Shown here: positions 15,373-24,248 of the stretch, piece after piece
Layout of the letters: the number at the start of each line of letters is the position of its first letter
Numbering within the stretch: the stretch's first letter is position 1
DNA from: Pseudomonas syringae
Lineage (GTDB): Bacteria > Pseudomonadota > Gammaproteobacteria > Pseudomonadales > Pseudomonadaceae
Length of the DNA: 64,000 bases
NCBI RefSeq assembly: GCF_021605415.1
Contig: NZ_WKEQ01000020.1
Coordinates: 30,650-94,649, forward strand
Direction of reading: 5' to 3'
Made by a program: the position numbers and the translations under genes
Notes under the pieces: model-generated
What the model saw: only the letters and a program-made list of their open reading frames with translations
The model's database searches: none
Told to the model about the DNA's origin: nothing

Positions 15373-16335
15373 ATGTCTGATCGTTCCTCGCTACGCCCGA
15401 AAATCGCCATCAGCGCTTGCCTGCTGGGTGCCGAAGTGCGCTACAACGGCGGTCACAAGGAATCGCGCCTGTGCAGCCGCACCCTCAGTGACTATTTCGA
15501 TTTCACACCTGTTTGCCCGGAAGTCGCGATCGGTCTGGGCACGCCTCGCGAGCCGATCCGTCTGGTGGGCGATGCCGATCACCCCGAAGCCGTCGGCACG
15601 GTTAACCGCGAGATCAACGTCACCGGGCCGCTCACCGAATACGGTCAGCAAATGGCGGCAGAACTGAACGACATCTGCGGCTACATCTTCATGCAGCAAT
15701 CACCGTCCTGCGGCCTGGAGCGGGTGAAGGTCTATCACGCCAACGGCGCACCGGTGAACGGTGGTGGACGCGGAATTTACGCTCAGGCCTTCTGTGCCGA
15801 ACACCCCGACTTGCCAGTGGAAGAAGCCGGTCGATTGAATGACCCGGTGCTGCGGGAAAACTTCCTCACCCGTGTGTTCGCCTACAGCGAATGGCAACAC
15901 GTCCTCGAACAAGGCCTGAGCCGCCGCGCCCTGACCGAGTTTCACTCGCGCCACAAATATTTGCTGATGGCCCACAACCCCGAGCAATACAGAGCGCTGG
16001 GCAAACTGCTGGGCAACATGGGTGACAGCGATCCGCAGGAACTCGGCCCGCGCTACTTCAGCGAATTGATGGCCGCGTTGAAAAAATGCGCGACCCGTCG
16101 TACCCACACCAATGTCTTGCAGCACATCAGCGGATATTTAAAACGTGCGATCAGCGCCGAGGACAAAAAGGAAATGCAGCACGTCATCGGCCAGTACCTG
16201 CGCGGCGTCGTGCCGCTGGTGGTGCCCTTGACGCTGCTCAAGCATCACTTTCGCCAACACCCTGATCCTTACATCGCGCAACAGGTTTACCTGCAACCGC
16301 ACCCGGAAAATCTCAGCCTGCGAAACGCCATTTAA
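15373..16335 (+). CDS. YbgA-type DUF523/DUF1722 protein
   Basis: A 320-residue two-domain protein. Residues about 10-160 are DUF523 (ISACLLGAEVRYNGGHKESR, QQSPSCGLERVKVY with conserved Cys), and about 190-310 are DUF1722 (FHSRHKYLLMAHNPEQY, RTHTNVLQHISGYLKR). The family is commonly found beside photolyase genes but its biochemical role is unproven. ATG 15373 was chosen because the upstream codons lie inside operator 2. It is first of nine overlapping genes; its stop and the next ATG share one base. Confidence 0.9.
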   Translation: MSDRSSLRPKIAISACLLGAEVRYNGGHKESRLCSRTLSDYFDFTPVCPEVAIGLGTPREPIRLVGDADHPEAVGTVNREINVTGPLTEYGQQMAAELNDICGYIFMQQSPSCGLERVKVYHANGAPVNGGGRGIYAQAFCAEHPDLPVEEAGRLNDPVLRENFLTRVFAYSEWQHVLEQGLSRRALTEFHSRHKYLLMAHNPEQYRALGKLLGNMGDSDPQELGPRYFSELMAALKKCATRRTHTNVLQHISGYLKRAISAEDKKEMQHVIGQYLRGVVPLVVPLTLLKHHFRQHPDPYIAQQVYLQPHPENLSLRNAI

Positions 16336-17276
16336 TGAACGACAAACTCGACAGCAGCGCCCGGGAAGACCTTGGCGCCGATTTCAAGAAAGCGCTCGAC
16401 GAAGGCTGGCTGCCCATTCGCGAGGTGGCGCGCCAGACCGGCGTCAACGCCGTCACCCTGCGCGCCTGGGAACGGCGTTACGGCCTGATCGTGCCGCAAC
16501 GCACCCCCAAGGGCCATCGGCTGTTTTCGGCCGAACACGTCCAGCGCATCCACTCGATCCTGACCTGGCTCAACCGGGGCGTGGCGGTGAGTCAGGTCAA
16601 GCAATTGCTCGACACCCCGCAACCGGTGACCAGCGCCGTCGAGAATGACTGGCAGACGCTGCGTCAGACGTTGCTGCAAGCCGTCACCGTACTCAATGAG
16701 CGCAACCTTGATGACGCCGTCAATCAGGCGATGGCGTTGTATCCGCCGCGCACACTGTGCGAGCAGTTGCTGATGCCCCTGCTCGCGCAACTGGAGCAAC
16801 GCTGGCAAGGCCAGTTTGGCGCGCAGATGGAACGCGGCTTCTTTTATTCCTGGCTGCGTAGCAAATTCGGCGCGCGCATCTACCATAACAATCGCCAGTT
16901 GCGCAGTGCGCCGTGGGTGCTGATCAACCAGTCGGATCTACCGCTGGAACCGCGCTTGTGGCTGACCGCATGGCTGATCAGTAGCGCCGATTGCCCCGTG
17001 GAAGTTTTCGACTGGCCGCTGCCCTCCGGTGAACTCTCCCTGGCGGTCGATCACTTGCAAGCCCGAGGCGTGCTGCTGTACTCCAGCAAAGCCATGAACG
17101 TCGTCCAATTGCCGAAACTGTTGAATGGCGTCAATTGCCCAAAAATGATCGTCGGATCGACGGTCTCCATCCATCACGCCGAGTTGTCCGTCAGAACTGC
17201 CGAGATCGCTGATTTGTTCCTGGCCGAAGATCCTTTGGCGGCGCATCAAGGCTTGATCGAGCGTGGATTGATTTGA
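16335..17276 (+). CDS. MerR-family light-response regulator (LitR/PplR-like)
   Basis: A 313-residue regulator. The N-terminal MerR helix-turn-helix (about 27-95) contains IREVARQTGVNAVTLRAWERRYG and GHRLFSAEHVQRI. The remaining 210 residues align in outline with the helical and cobalamin domains of CarH/LitR, but the DxHxxG cobalamin motif is not visible and the W-x9-EH motif is degenerate (WQGQFGAQMER). It thus resembles the class II LitR/PplR proteins of P. putida, which act with LOV photoreceptors. Operators of that type precede its own operon, so autoregulation is likely. No LOV gene is in the window. Confidence 0.85.
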   Translation: MNDKLDSSAREDLGADFKKALDEGWLPIREVARQTGVNAVTLRAWERRYGLIVPQRTPKGHRLFSAEHVQRIHSILTWLNRGVAVSQVKQLLDTPQPVTSAVENDWQTLRQTLLQAVTVLNERNLDDAVNQAMALYPPRTLCEQLLMPLLAQLEQRWQGQFGAQMERGFFYSWLRSKFGARIYHNNRQLRSAPWVLINQSDLPLEPRLWLTAWLISSADCPVEVFDWPLPSGELSLAVDHLQARGVLLYSSKAMNVVQLPKLLNGVNCPKMIVGSTVSIHHAELSVRTAEIADLFLAEDPLAAHQGLIERGLI

Positions 17277-17296
17277 TGAACCGTACGGACGCCTCC

Positions 17297-18742
17297 ATGC
17301 AACTGATCTGGCTGCGCAGCGACTTGCGACTGCACGACAACACCGCCCTGAGCGCCGCCGCCGAGCGTGGCCCGACCGTGGCGGTGTATCTGCTGACCCC
17401 GCTGCAATGGCAGGCGCACGACGATGCGCCGTGCAAGATCGACTTCTGGCTGCGCAACGTGGACGAGCTGAGCAAAAGCCTCGCCGACCTCAACATCCCG
17501 TCGCTGATCCGCAGCGCCCCTCATTGGGATGAGGCGCCACAGGTGCTGCGCAAGCTCTGTCAGGAGCTGAAGATCGACGCGGTGCATGTCAACGAAGAAT
17601 ACGGCGTCAACGAAAGCCGTCGCGATGCGGCGGTGGCCGAAGCGTTGCAGGCCGAAGGCATCGGGTTCTTCAGTCATCTGGATCAGTTGCTGTTCAAACC
17701 CGGCACTGTGTTGACCAAAACCGGCACGTATTTCAAGGTGTTCAGCCAGTTCCGCAAAGTCTGTTACGAGCGCCTGCACCGTTCCATGCCGAGCGTGGTT
17801 CGTGCACCCTCAAAGCAAGCGGCGCTGCATATCGCCAGCGATCCGGTGCCCACCAGCGTGAAAGGCTTTCCAGTGCCCGGCGACGCCCTGCGCGCCCTGT
17901 GGCCGGCCGGTGAGAAAGAAGCACGGCGCCGCCTCGACACCTTTACCGATGCGCAAATCGAGTACTACGAAAGCGAACGCGACTTCCCGGCCAAACCCGG
18001 CACCAGTCAACTGTCCGCATACCTGGCCGCCGGGGTTATCTCGCCACGCCAATGCCTGCACGCCGCGCTGCAAAGCAATCAGGGCGAATTCGAAAGCGGC
18101 CTGGTCGGCGCCGTAACCTGGATCAACGAACTGCTCTGGCGCGAGTTTTATAAACACATTCTGGTCGGTTACCCGAGGGTTTCTCGCAGCCGTGCTTTCC
18201 GCCCGGAAACCGAAGCCCTGCAATGGCGTGACGCGCCGGACGATCTCAAAGCCTGGCAAGAGGCCCGCACCGGATTGCCGATCATCGACGCAGCCATGCG
18301 CCAACTGGTCGAAACCGGTTGGATGCACAATCGCCTGCGCATGATCGTGGCGATGTTCCTGACCAAAAACCTGCTGATCGACTGGCGCGAAGGCGAGCGC
18401 TTTTTCATGCGTCATTTGATCGATGGCGACCTCGCAGCGAACAACGGCGGCTGGCAATGGAGTGCGTCCACCGGCACCGACTCGGCGCCCTACTTCCGCA
18501 TTTTCAATCCGATCAGCCAGTCACAGAAGTTCGACAGCGAAGGTGTATTTCTCAAACAGTGGCTGCCGCAACTGGCGAGGTTGAACAAGAAACAAGTACA
18601 CAGCCCGGCGACGGGCGACGACTTGTTCGGCGCGGCGGATTATCCATCGCCGATTGTCAATCTGAGCGCCTCGCGAGAACGGGCACTGGCCGCGTTCAAG
18701 AATCTGCCGTCACGCCAATCAACCGGAGACGGCGATGAGTGA
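17297..18742 (+). CDS. phrB: Deoxyribodipyrimidine photolyase
   Basis: This 481-residue class I CPD photolyase repairs UV-induced pyrimidine dimers using blue light, FADH- and an antenna pigment. The N-terminal antenna domain begins MQLIWLRSDLRLHDNTAL. The FAD/catalytic domain has WINELLWREFYKHI, MHNRLRMIVAMFLTKNLL and GDLAANNGGWQWSASTGTD. I prefer ATG 17297, matching family N-termini; ATG 17276, which touches the regulator's stop, is a coupled alternative. It is the third gene of the operon, overlapping the next by 8 bases. Confidence 0.96.
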   Translation: MQLIWLRSDLRLHDNTALSAAAERGPTVAVYLLTPLQWQAHDDAPCKIDFWLRNVDELSKSLADLNIPSLIRSAPHWDEAPQVLRKLCQELKIDAVHVNEEYGVNESRRDAAVAEALQAEGIGFFSHLDQLLFKPGTVLTKTGTYFKVFSQFRKVCYERLHRSMPSVVRAPSKQAALHIASDPVPTSVKGFPVPGDALRALWPAGEKEARRRLDTFTDAQIEYYESERDFPAKPGTSQLSAYLAAGVISPRQCLHAALQSNQGEFESGLVGAVTWINELLWREFYKHILVGYPRVSRSRAFRPETEALQWRDAPDDLKAWQEARTGLPIIDAAMRQLVETGWMHNRLRMIVAMFLTKNLLIDWREGERFFMRHLIDGDLAANNGGWQWSASTGTDSAPYFRIFNPISQSQKFDSEGVFLKQWLPQLARLNKKQVHSPATGDDLFGAADYPSPIVNLSASRERALAAFKNLPSRQSTGDGDE

Positions 18743-19157
18743 ATTCCTGCGCCGCTTCGCCCGGCAGTTCGCCGAGCTGGATCACAACAACCTGCACCGC
18801 CTGGCCGAGCTGTACAGCGAGGACATTCATTTCACTGATCCGCTGCATGAAGTGCAGGGCCTGGCGCAGTTGCGCGATTACTTCGGCGAGCTCTACGCCA
18901 ACGTCAGCGAATTGCGTTTCGATTTCCACGGCGTCGACCAGACCGGCGAGGGCGAAGGGTATCTGCGCTGGGTCATGACCTACCGCCATCCACGCCTGGC
19001 GGCCGGGCGGCTGATTCACGTCAGCGGGTGCTCGCACTTGCTGTGGCGCGACAAGGTTTATCGCCACCGGGACTACTTCGATGCCGGGGCGCTGCTTTAT
19101 GAACATTTACCCGTGTTGGGCCGGGTTATCGCCTGGCTGAAAAGGAGAATGGGATGA
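18735..19157 (+). CDS. NTF2/SnoaL-like protein
   Basis: A 140-residue protein with the NTF2-like cone-fold pattern: LAELYSEDIHFTDPLHEV, GLAQLRDYFGELYANV, FHGVDQTGEGEGYLRWVM and a C-terminal YRHRDYFDAGALLYEHLPVLG. No signal peptide. Such proteins occur beside the SDR and FAD genes in photolyase/lipid clusters of many proteobacteria; substrate unknown. It overlaps phrB and the next gene, so it is translated as part of the same operon. Confidence 0.88.
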   Translation: MSEFLRRFARQFAELDHNNLHRLAELYSEDIHFTDPLHEVQGLAQLRDYFGELYANVSELRFDFHGVDQTGEGEGYLRWVMTYRHPRLAAGRLIHVSGCSHLLWRDKVYRHRDYFDAGALLYEHLPVLGRVIAWLKRRMG

Positions 19158-19936
19158 GTCGTACTGCTCCAAGGCGATATTGGCTGACCGGCGCCAGCAG
19201 TGGCATCGGCGCGGCTCTGGCTGAAGAAATTCTCAAAAGCGGCGCGCACCTGGCGGTGAGCTCCCGGCAAACAGCGCCACTCAAAGTGTTGTCCCAACGC
19301 TATCCGGGGCAAGTCCTGGTGGTGCCGGGGGATTTGACCAACAGCCAGACCGTGCGTGAAATCGGCGAACAGATCCGCGAAGTCTGGGGCTCGCTGGACA
19401 CCGTCATTCTCAACGCAGGGACATGCGAATACATCGATGCCCGCCAGTTTGATGCGTCAATCATCGAGCATGTGGTTCGCACTAACCTGCTCGCCAGCAG
19501 TTATTGCATCGAAGCCGCGCTGCCGTTGCTGCGGGCCGGTATCGCGCCGCATCTGGTCGGCGTGGCCAGCTCGGTAACGTACGTGCCGCTGCCCCGGGCC
19601 GAGGCCTATGGTGCTTCGAAAGCGGGTTTGCGTTATCTGTTCGAATCGTTGCGCATCGACCTGGCAGACGAAGGCATCGAAGTCACCGTGGTCAGCCCCG
19701 GATTTGTCGATACACCACTGACCGCCAAGAATGATTTCCCCATGCCTCTGAGCTGGCCGGCGGATAAAGCGGCGCGGCACATTTTCCACAAGCTCAAGGA
19801 TCGGCCTCTGGAAATCGCTTTTCCAGCGCTGTTCATGGCCGCGCTGTGGCCACTGTCGAAGCTGCCGGCGCGGGTGCAACTGGCCGTTGGCAAGCGCATG
19901 GTGCGCCGCCCGCCACCGCTGCGGGATACGCCATGA
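19154..19936 (+). CDS. Short-chain dehydrogenase/reductase
   Basis: The 260-residue SDR has the cofactor motif TGASSGIGAALAEEI near the N-terminus, LNAGTCEY (NAG), catalytic Ser in VASSVTYVPLP and the YGASK catalytic Tyr-Lys pair. The C-terminus adds a hydrophobic, Arg-rich tail (LPARVQLAVGKRMVRR) that could associate with the membrane. A 4-base ATGA overlap with both neighbours places it firmly in the operon. The substrate may be lipid-related by context only. Confidence 0.92.
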   Translation: MSRTAPRRYWLTGASSGIGAALAEEILKSGAHLAVSSRQTAPLKVLSQRYPGQVLVVPGDLTNSQTVREIGEQIREVWGSLDTVILNAGTCEYIDARQFDASIIEHVVRTNLLASSYCIEAALPLLRAGIAPHLVGVASSVTYVPLPRAEAYGASKAGLRYLFESLRIDLADEGIEVTVVSPGFVDTPLTAKNDFPMPLSWPADKAARHIFHKLKDRPLEIAFPALFMAALWPLSKLPARVQLAVGKRMVRRPPPLRDTP

Positions 19937-21180
19937 AAATCGCCATTGTCGGCAGCGGAATTTCAGGGCTGACCTGCACCTATCTGCTCAACCGTCGACA
20001 CGACGTCACAGTGTTCGAGGCCAGCGACTGGGTCGGCGGCCACACGCACACAGTGAATGTCACCGTGGACGGTCGCGACTACGCCGTGGACACCGGATTC
20101 ATCGTGTTCAATGACTGGACGTATCCAAACTTCATCCGCCTGCTCGGCCAGCTCGGCGTCGCGTTCAAGCCCACCGAAATGAGCTTCTCGGTGACCGATC
20201 CGCAAACCGGCCTGGAATACAACGGCAACAACCTCAACAGCCTGTTCGCCCAACGCAGCAATCTGTTCTCGCCGGGATTCTGGGGCATGTTGAAGGACAT
20301 TCTGCGCTTCAACAAAAACGCCCTGCGCGATCTCGCCGAGCAGCGCATCGCCGCCGACACGACTCTGGACGATTACCTGAAGGCCGGCGGTTATGGCGAG
20401 CGCTTCATCCTGCATTACATCGTGCCGATGGGCGCCGCGATCTGGTCGATGCCAATGGCCGAGATGTTGAAATTCCCGCTTGAGTTCTTCGTGCGTTTTT
20501 TCAAGAACCACGGTTTGTTGTCGGTCAGCAATCGCCCGCAATGGCGTGTGATCGAGGGCGGATCGAGCGCTTATGTCGCGCCACTGAGCGCCTCTTTCAA
20601 GGACAAGATCCGCCTTAATTGCGCGGTGAGCCGGGTTGATCGTGACGACCATGGCATCGTTATCCACAGCCCCGCCGGCATCGAGCGCTTCGACAAAGTG
20701 GTTTTCGCCTGCCACAGCGATCAGGCCTTGAAACTGCTGGCCGCACCGAGCCGCGCAGAACAGGCGATTCTCGGCGCCCTGCCCTATGCCGACAACGAAG
20801 TGGTGCTGCACACCGACACCGCGTTGCTGCCTTCACGCAAAGCGGCGTGGGCGAGCTGGAATTTCCGCCTCAACGGCGCCGGACACACTCACGCCGCCGT
20901 CACCTACGACATGAACATCCTGCAAGGCATTCGCAGCGACACTACGTTCTGCGTCAGTCTCAATCAGAGCGCCGGCATCAGCCCGTCCAAGGTGCTCGCC
21001 AAATACACTTACGCCCATCCGCAATTCAGCCTTGAGGCCGTGGCCGCGCAAAAGTGCTGGGCGCAAATCGATGGTGAGCAGAACACCCATTTTTGCGGCG
21101 CTTACTGGGCCAACGGTTTCCATGAAGACGGCGTGGTCAGCGCGCTGCGTGTGGGCGCCGCGTTTGGAGAAAGCCTGTGA
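19933..21180 (+). CDS. FAD-dependent oxidoreductase of the photolyase/lipid cluster
   Basis: The 415-residue flavoprotein begins MKIAIVGSGISGLTCTYLL (GxGxxG), then WVGGHTHTV and VDTGFIVFNDWTYPNF, features of the amine-oxidase/desaturase-like group. The end, HFCGAYWANGFHEDGVVSA, completes the FAD site. Relatives are regularly found with DUF1365 and Cfa-like genes, where flavoproteins take part in modifying acyl chains. ATG 19933 overlaps the SDR stop by four bases; the longer upstream frame is antisense-like extension. Confidence 0.9.
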   Translation: MKIAIVGSGISGLTCTYLLNRRHDVTVFEASDWVGGHTHTVNVTVDGRDYAVDTGFIVFNDWTYPNFIRLLGQLGVAFKPTEMSFSVTDPQTGLEYNGNNLNSLFAQRSNLFSPGFWGMLKDILRFNKNALRDLAEQRIAADTTLDDYLKAGGYGERFILHYIVPMGAAIWSMPMAEMLKFPLEFFVRFFKNHGLLSVSNRPQWRVIEGGSSAYVAPLSASFKDKIRLNCAVSRVDRDDHGIVIHSPAGIERFDKVVFACHSDQALKLLAAPSRAEQAILGALPYADNEVVLHTDTALLPSRKAAWASWNFRLNGAGHTHAAVTYDMNILQGIRSDTTFCVSLNQSAGISPSKVLAKYTYAHPQFSLEAVAAQKCWAQIDGEQNTHFCGAYWANGFHEDGVVSALRVGAAFGESL

Positions 21181-21992
21181 ACAGCGCGCTCTACACCGGC
21201 TGGATTGCCCATCGGCGATTTGTCCCGAAACGTCATGAATTCCGCTACCGGATCGGGCTTCTGTACCTCGATCTGGCGGAACAGGATGCGGTGCTGGGGC
21301 TGTCCTCACTGGCGGGGAGCAGTCGCTTCGCGCCATTTTCGTTTCGCGAAACCGATTACCTCAAAGACTTCACCAGTCGCGGAATTCGGTTGATCGACGC
21401 GGTGCGCCAGCAAGTCGGCGAGGCGCTGGGCCACGAGCCCGCCGGCTCGATCTGCCTGCTGACCCAGGCACGCAGCTGGGGGCTGGCGTTTAACCCGGTC
21501 AGTTTCTTTTATTGCCATGAAGCCGACGGTCAACTGGCCGCGATTCTGTGCGAAGTCACCAATACGCCGTGGCGCGAACGTTATCACTATGTGCTGCCTG
21601 CGACACGGCCAGTGGATCTGCACGATTTCCATCAGCATTTTGCCGTAGCCAAGGCGTTTCATGTGTCGCCGTTCCTGCCTCGGGATCTGCAATACCGCAT
21701 GAGTTTCAGCCCCGCCGCCCGCACGCTCGGCGTGCACATGGCGGACTGGCAGGGTGAAGAAAAACTGTTCGACGCCACCCTCAATCTGCATCGCGAGGAT
21801 CTCGACCGCGCCAGCCTGCATCGGTATCTGCGGCGCTTCCCGTGGATGACCGCAAAAACCGCTCTGGCGATTTATTGGCAAGCCCTGCGCCTGTTTTTCA
21901 AACGCATTCCCCTCGTTGCCCATCAGCCCGCCGATGGTCGCTTTCAAACCGCCACCGTGCCACCCAAGGAGCGCCGCCATGAAATCCACTAG
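21177..21992 (+). CDS. DUF1365 family protein
   Basis: A 271-residue protein beginning with GTG in a GTGA overlap. YTGWIAHRRFVPKRHEFRYR, GLAFNPVSFFYCHEADGQL, CEVTNTPWRERYHYVLP and KAFHVSPFLP are clear DUF1365 signatures. Function unknown, though it nearly always lies between an FAD oxidoreductase and a Cfa-like methyltransferase, pointing to fatty-acyl modification. It overlaps the next gene by 14 bases. Confidence 0.92.
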   Translation: MNSALYTGWIAHRRFVPKRHEFRYRIGLLYLDLAEQDAVLGLSSLAGSSRFAPFSFRETDYLKDFTSRGIRLIDAVRQQVGEALGHEPAGSICLLTQARSWGLAFNPVSFFYCHEADGQLAAILCEVTNTPWRERYHYVLPATRPVDLHDFHQHFAVAKAFHVSPFLPRDLQYRMSFSPAARTLGVHMADWQGEEKLFDATLNLHREDLDRASLHRYLRRFPWMTAKTALAIYWQALRLFFKRIPLVAHQPADGRFQTATVPPKERRHEIH

Positions 21993-23250
21993 CGTTACCG
22001 CCAAAGCCAATACGATCGGCACCAACGGTCTCGGCGGATCGCTGCTGCGCCGTGGCGTGTTACGGCAGTTGGCGCACCTCAAACAGGGGCAACTGTTGGT
22101 GATCGAGAATGGCGAACGGCACTTGTTCGGCGCCGCCGGCAGTCCGCTGGTCGGCGAGATTCACGTCCTCGATTCAGCGACCTGGGGCATGGTCGCCAGC
22201 AGTGGGTCGATCGGTGCGGGTGAAGCCTTCATTCACGGCTATTGGAGTTCGCCGGATCTGACGGCTGTGGTTCGCGTATTCGTCAGCAACCTCGACGTGC
22301 TCGATGCGATGGAGGGCGGCCTGGCAAAACTCGGCCGGCCGTTCGTGCAAGGCCTGCACTGGCTCAACCGCAACACGCGCAAAGGCTCGCAGAAAAACAT
22401 TGCGGCCCATTACGACCTCGGCAACGAGCTGTTCGAACAGTTTCTCGACCCGACCATGATGTATTCGGCGGCGCAGTTCCTCAGTCCCGACGACAGCCTG
22501 GAACAGGCACAGTTGAACAAACTGGAGCGGATCTGCCAGAAACTCGCACTAAAACCCGAGGATCACTTGCTGGAAATCGGCACCGGCTGGGGCAGCATGG
22601 CGCTGTATGCCGCGCAGCATTACGGCTGTCGCGTGACCACCACAACGCTGTCGAAAGAGCAGTACGCGTTCACCGCAAAGCGCATCGAACAGCTCGGTTT
22701 GCAGGATCAAGTCACGCTGCTGCTCAAGGACTACCGCGACCTCACCGGCCAGTACGACAAACTGGTGTCGATCGAAATGATCGAAGCGGTCGGCCATCGT
22801 TTTCTGCCCACTTATTTCAAGCAGTGCGCGCACCTGCTCAAGAGCAACGGGCTGATGCTGTTGCAGGCGATCACCATCCGCGATCAGCGCTATGAACAGG
22901 CGCGACGCAGCGTCGATTTCATCCAGCGCTACATCTTCCCCGGCGGCGCCCTGCCCAGCGTGCAGAAAATTCTCGAAGTGGTCAGCCGCGACACCGATAT
23001 GAACCTGCTGCACATGGAAGACTTCGGCCTGCATTACGCGCGAACCTTGCGCCTGTGGCATGAGAATTTTCGCCAGGCTCATGGCCGTTTGAGCGAGCTG
23101 GGCTACGACGTTTATTTCCTGCGACTGTGGGAGTTTTACCTGTGCTACTGCGAGGGGGGCTTCCTCGAACGCACCATCGGCACTGCGCAGTTGGTGCTGG
23201 CCAAACCGTCAGCCATGCCTGCACCGTTGCTGGGACGCTTCGATGCTTAA
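21979..23250 (+). CDS. Cyclopropane-fatty-acid-synthase-like methyltransferase
   Basis: A 423-residue SAM-dependent enzyme. HYDLGNELFEQFLDPTMMYS leads into the SAM loop LLEIGTGWGSMALYAA, then SIEMIEAVGHRF (Glu of the active site) and QRYIFPGGALPS. The C-terminal LWEFYLCYCEGGFLERTIGTAQLVL is typical of the Cfa branch in these clusters. It probably methylates or cyclopropanates unsaturated phospholipid acyl chains; a furan-fatty-acid type (UfaM-like) product is possible, since ufaM is light-inducible in P. putida. AAGGAGC precedes ATG 21979. A second, general cfa gene is not in the window. Confidence 0.92.
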   Translation: MKSTSVTAKANTIGTNGLGGSLLRRGVLRQLAHLKQGQLLVIENGERHLFGAAGSPLVGEIHVLDSATWGMVASSGSIGAGEAFIHGYWSSPDLTAVVRVFVSNLDVLDAMEGGLAKLGRPFVQGLHWLNRNTRKGSQKNIAAHYDLGNELFEQFLDPTMMYSAAQFLSPDDSLEQAQLNKLERICQKLALKPEDHLLEIGTGWGSMALYAAQHYGCRVTTTTLSKEQYAFTAKRIEQLGLQDQVTLLLKDYRDLTGQYDKLVSIEMIEAVGHRFLPTYFKQCAHLLKSNGLMLLQAITIRDQRYEQARRSVDFIQRYIFPGGALPSVQKILEVVSRDTDMNLLHMEDFGLHYARTLRLWHENFRQAHGRLSELGYDVYFLRLWEFYLCYCEGGFLERTIGTAQLVLAKPSAMPAPLLGRFDA

Positions 23251-23746
23251 ACGCCTGGCCAATGCGCTGATGTTCCAGCTTGGCTGGCTGGCCTGCGTAT
23301 TGGGTGGCAACAGCCCATGGTTGCTGGTAGCGCTGGGCATTCTGGTGATTCATTTTTGCTGGATCAGCAGTTGGGCGATGGAAGGTCGGCTGATGCTCAG
23401 CGTGGTCATCCTCGGCACGGCGGTGGACAGCCTGCTGCGCGCGGCGGGTGTGTTTGAATTCCAGGACTCGTCGCCACTCATTCCCCTGTGGCTGATGTTG
23501 CTATGGGCATTGCTCGCCACGACATTGCGCCATTGTTTGCAATGGTCGGCGCGGCCGTGGTGGCTGGCGGCACTGCTCGGCGCCGTGGGTGGCGGGCTGT
23601 CGTATTACGCGGGCGGACGACTGGCCGGGGTGCAATTTCCCTACGGCGAAGTACCGACGCTGATCGGCATCGGCCTATTGTGGATGGCGCTGTTTCCGTT
23701 GCTGCATTACATGTCCAGCCGGCTGAGCGGTGTGGCTGCCGAATAG
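23243..23746 (+). CDS. DUF2878 membrane protein
   Basis: A 167-residue protein with four to six hydrophobic segments, including FQLGWLACVLGGNSPWLL, LWLMLLWALLATTLRHCL and LIGIGLLWMALFPLL. The pattern matches DUF2878, a family confined to photolyase/Cfa clusters. It may act as a membrane partner of the acyl-modifying enzymes. The ATG lies inside the Cfa end (8-base overlap). Last gene of the overlapping run. Confidence 0.88.
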   Translation: MLKRLANALMFQLGWLACVLGGNSPWLLVALGILVIHFCWISSWAMEGRLMLSVVILGTAVDSLLRAAGVFEFQDSSPLIPLWLMLLWALLATTLRHCLQWSARPWWLAALLGAVGGGLSYYAGGRLAGVQFPYGEVPTLIGIGLLWMALFPLLHYMSSRLSGVAAE

Positions 23747-23799
23747 GCGTCCGTCAGGCCTTTCACACAGTTGCCGGCCGCTGCCTTACACTGCCGGCC

Positions 23800-24105
23800 A
23801 TGAAAACCATTCCCCACCAGCAAATCACCGAGCCTGCGGTCACCTGTTCGACCTGCGCAGCCTGCTGCTGCCAACTCGAAGTGATGCTGATCACCGACAC
23901 CGGCGTGCCTGAGCGCTTTATCGATACCGATGAGTGGGGTGGCGAAGTCATGCTGCGTCTGGACGATGGCTGGTGCGCGGCGCTGGATCGCGACAGCATG
24001 ATGTGCACGATCTACGAAAAACGCCCGCTGATCTGCCGCGAATTCGAAATGGGCGGGCCGGAATGCATTGAAGAACGCCAGGGAATTGCCACGGCGTATC
24101 GTTGA
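23800..24105 (+). CDS. YkgJ family cysteine cluster protein
   Basis: A 101-residue protein with CSTCAACCCQLEVML, CAALDRDSMMCTIYEKRPLICREFEMG: the CxxCxxCC and C-x-IY-x-RPxxCRxF signatures of the YkgJ/UPF0153 metal-binding family. Biochemical role unknown. It starts 53 bases after the DUF2878 stop, so it may be read through from the operon or have its own promoter. Confidence 0.88.
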   Translation: MKTIPHQQITEPAVTCSTCAACCCQLEVMLITDTGVPERFIDTDEWGGEVMLRLDDGWCAALDRDSMMCTIYEKRPLICREFEMGGPECIEERQGIATAYR

Positions 24106-24130
24106 ATTCGATAGCGGTGCATAACAACTG

Positions 24131-24223
24131 TGGGAGCGAGCCTGCTCGCGCAAGCGGTAGATCAGTCAGCAGTTGTGCTGAATGTCTTACCGTCTTCGCG
24201 AGCAGGATCGCTCCCACAAAGGA
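24131..24223. repeat. REP doublet
   Basis: TGTGGGAGCGAGCCTGCTCGCGC and GCGAGCAGGATCGCTCCCACA are mirrored around a 45-base spacer between converging genes. Same family as at 15161. Confidence 0.88.
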
Positions 24224-24248
24224 AAAGCATGGTCAGTCAAATCCTGGA

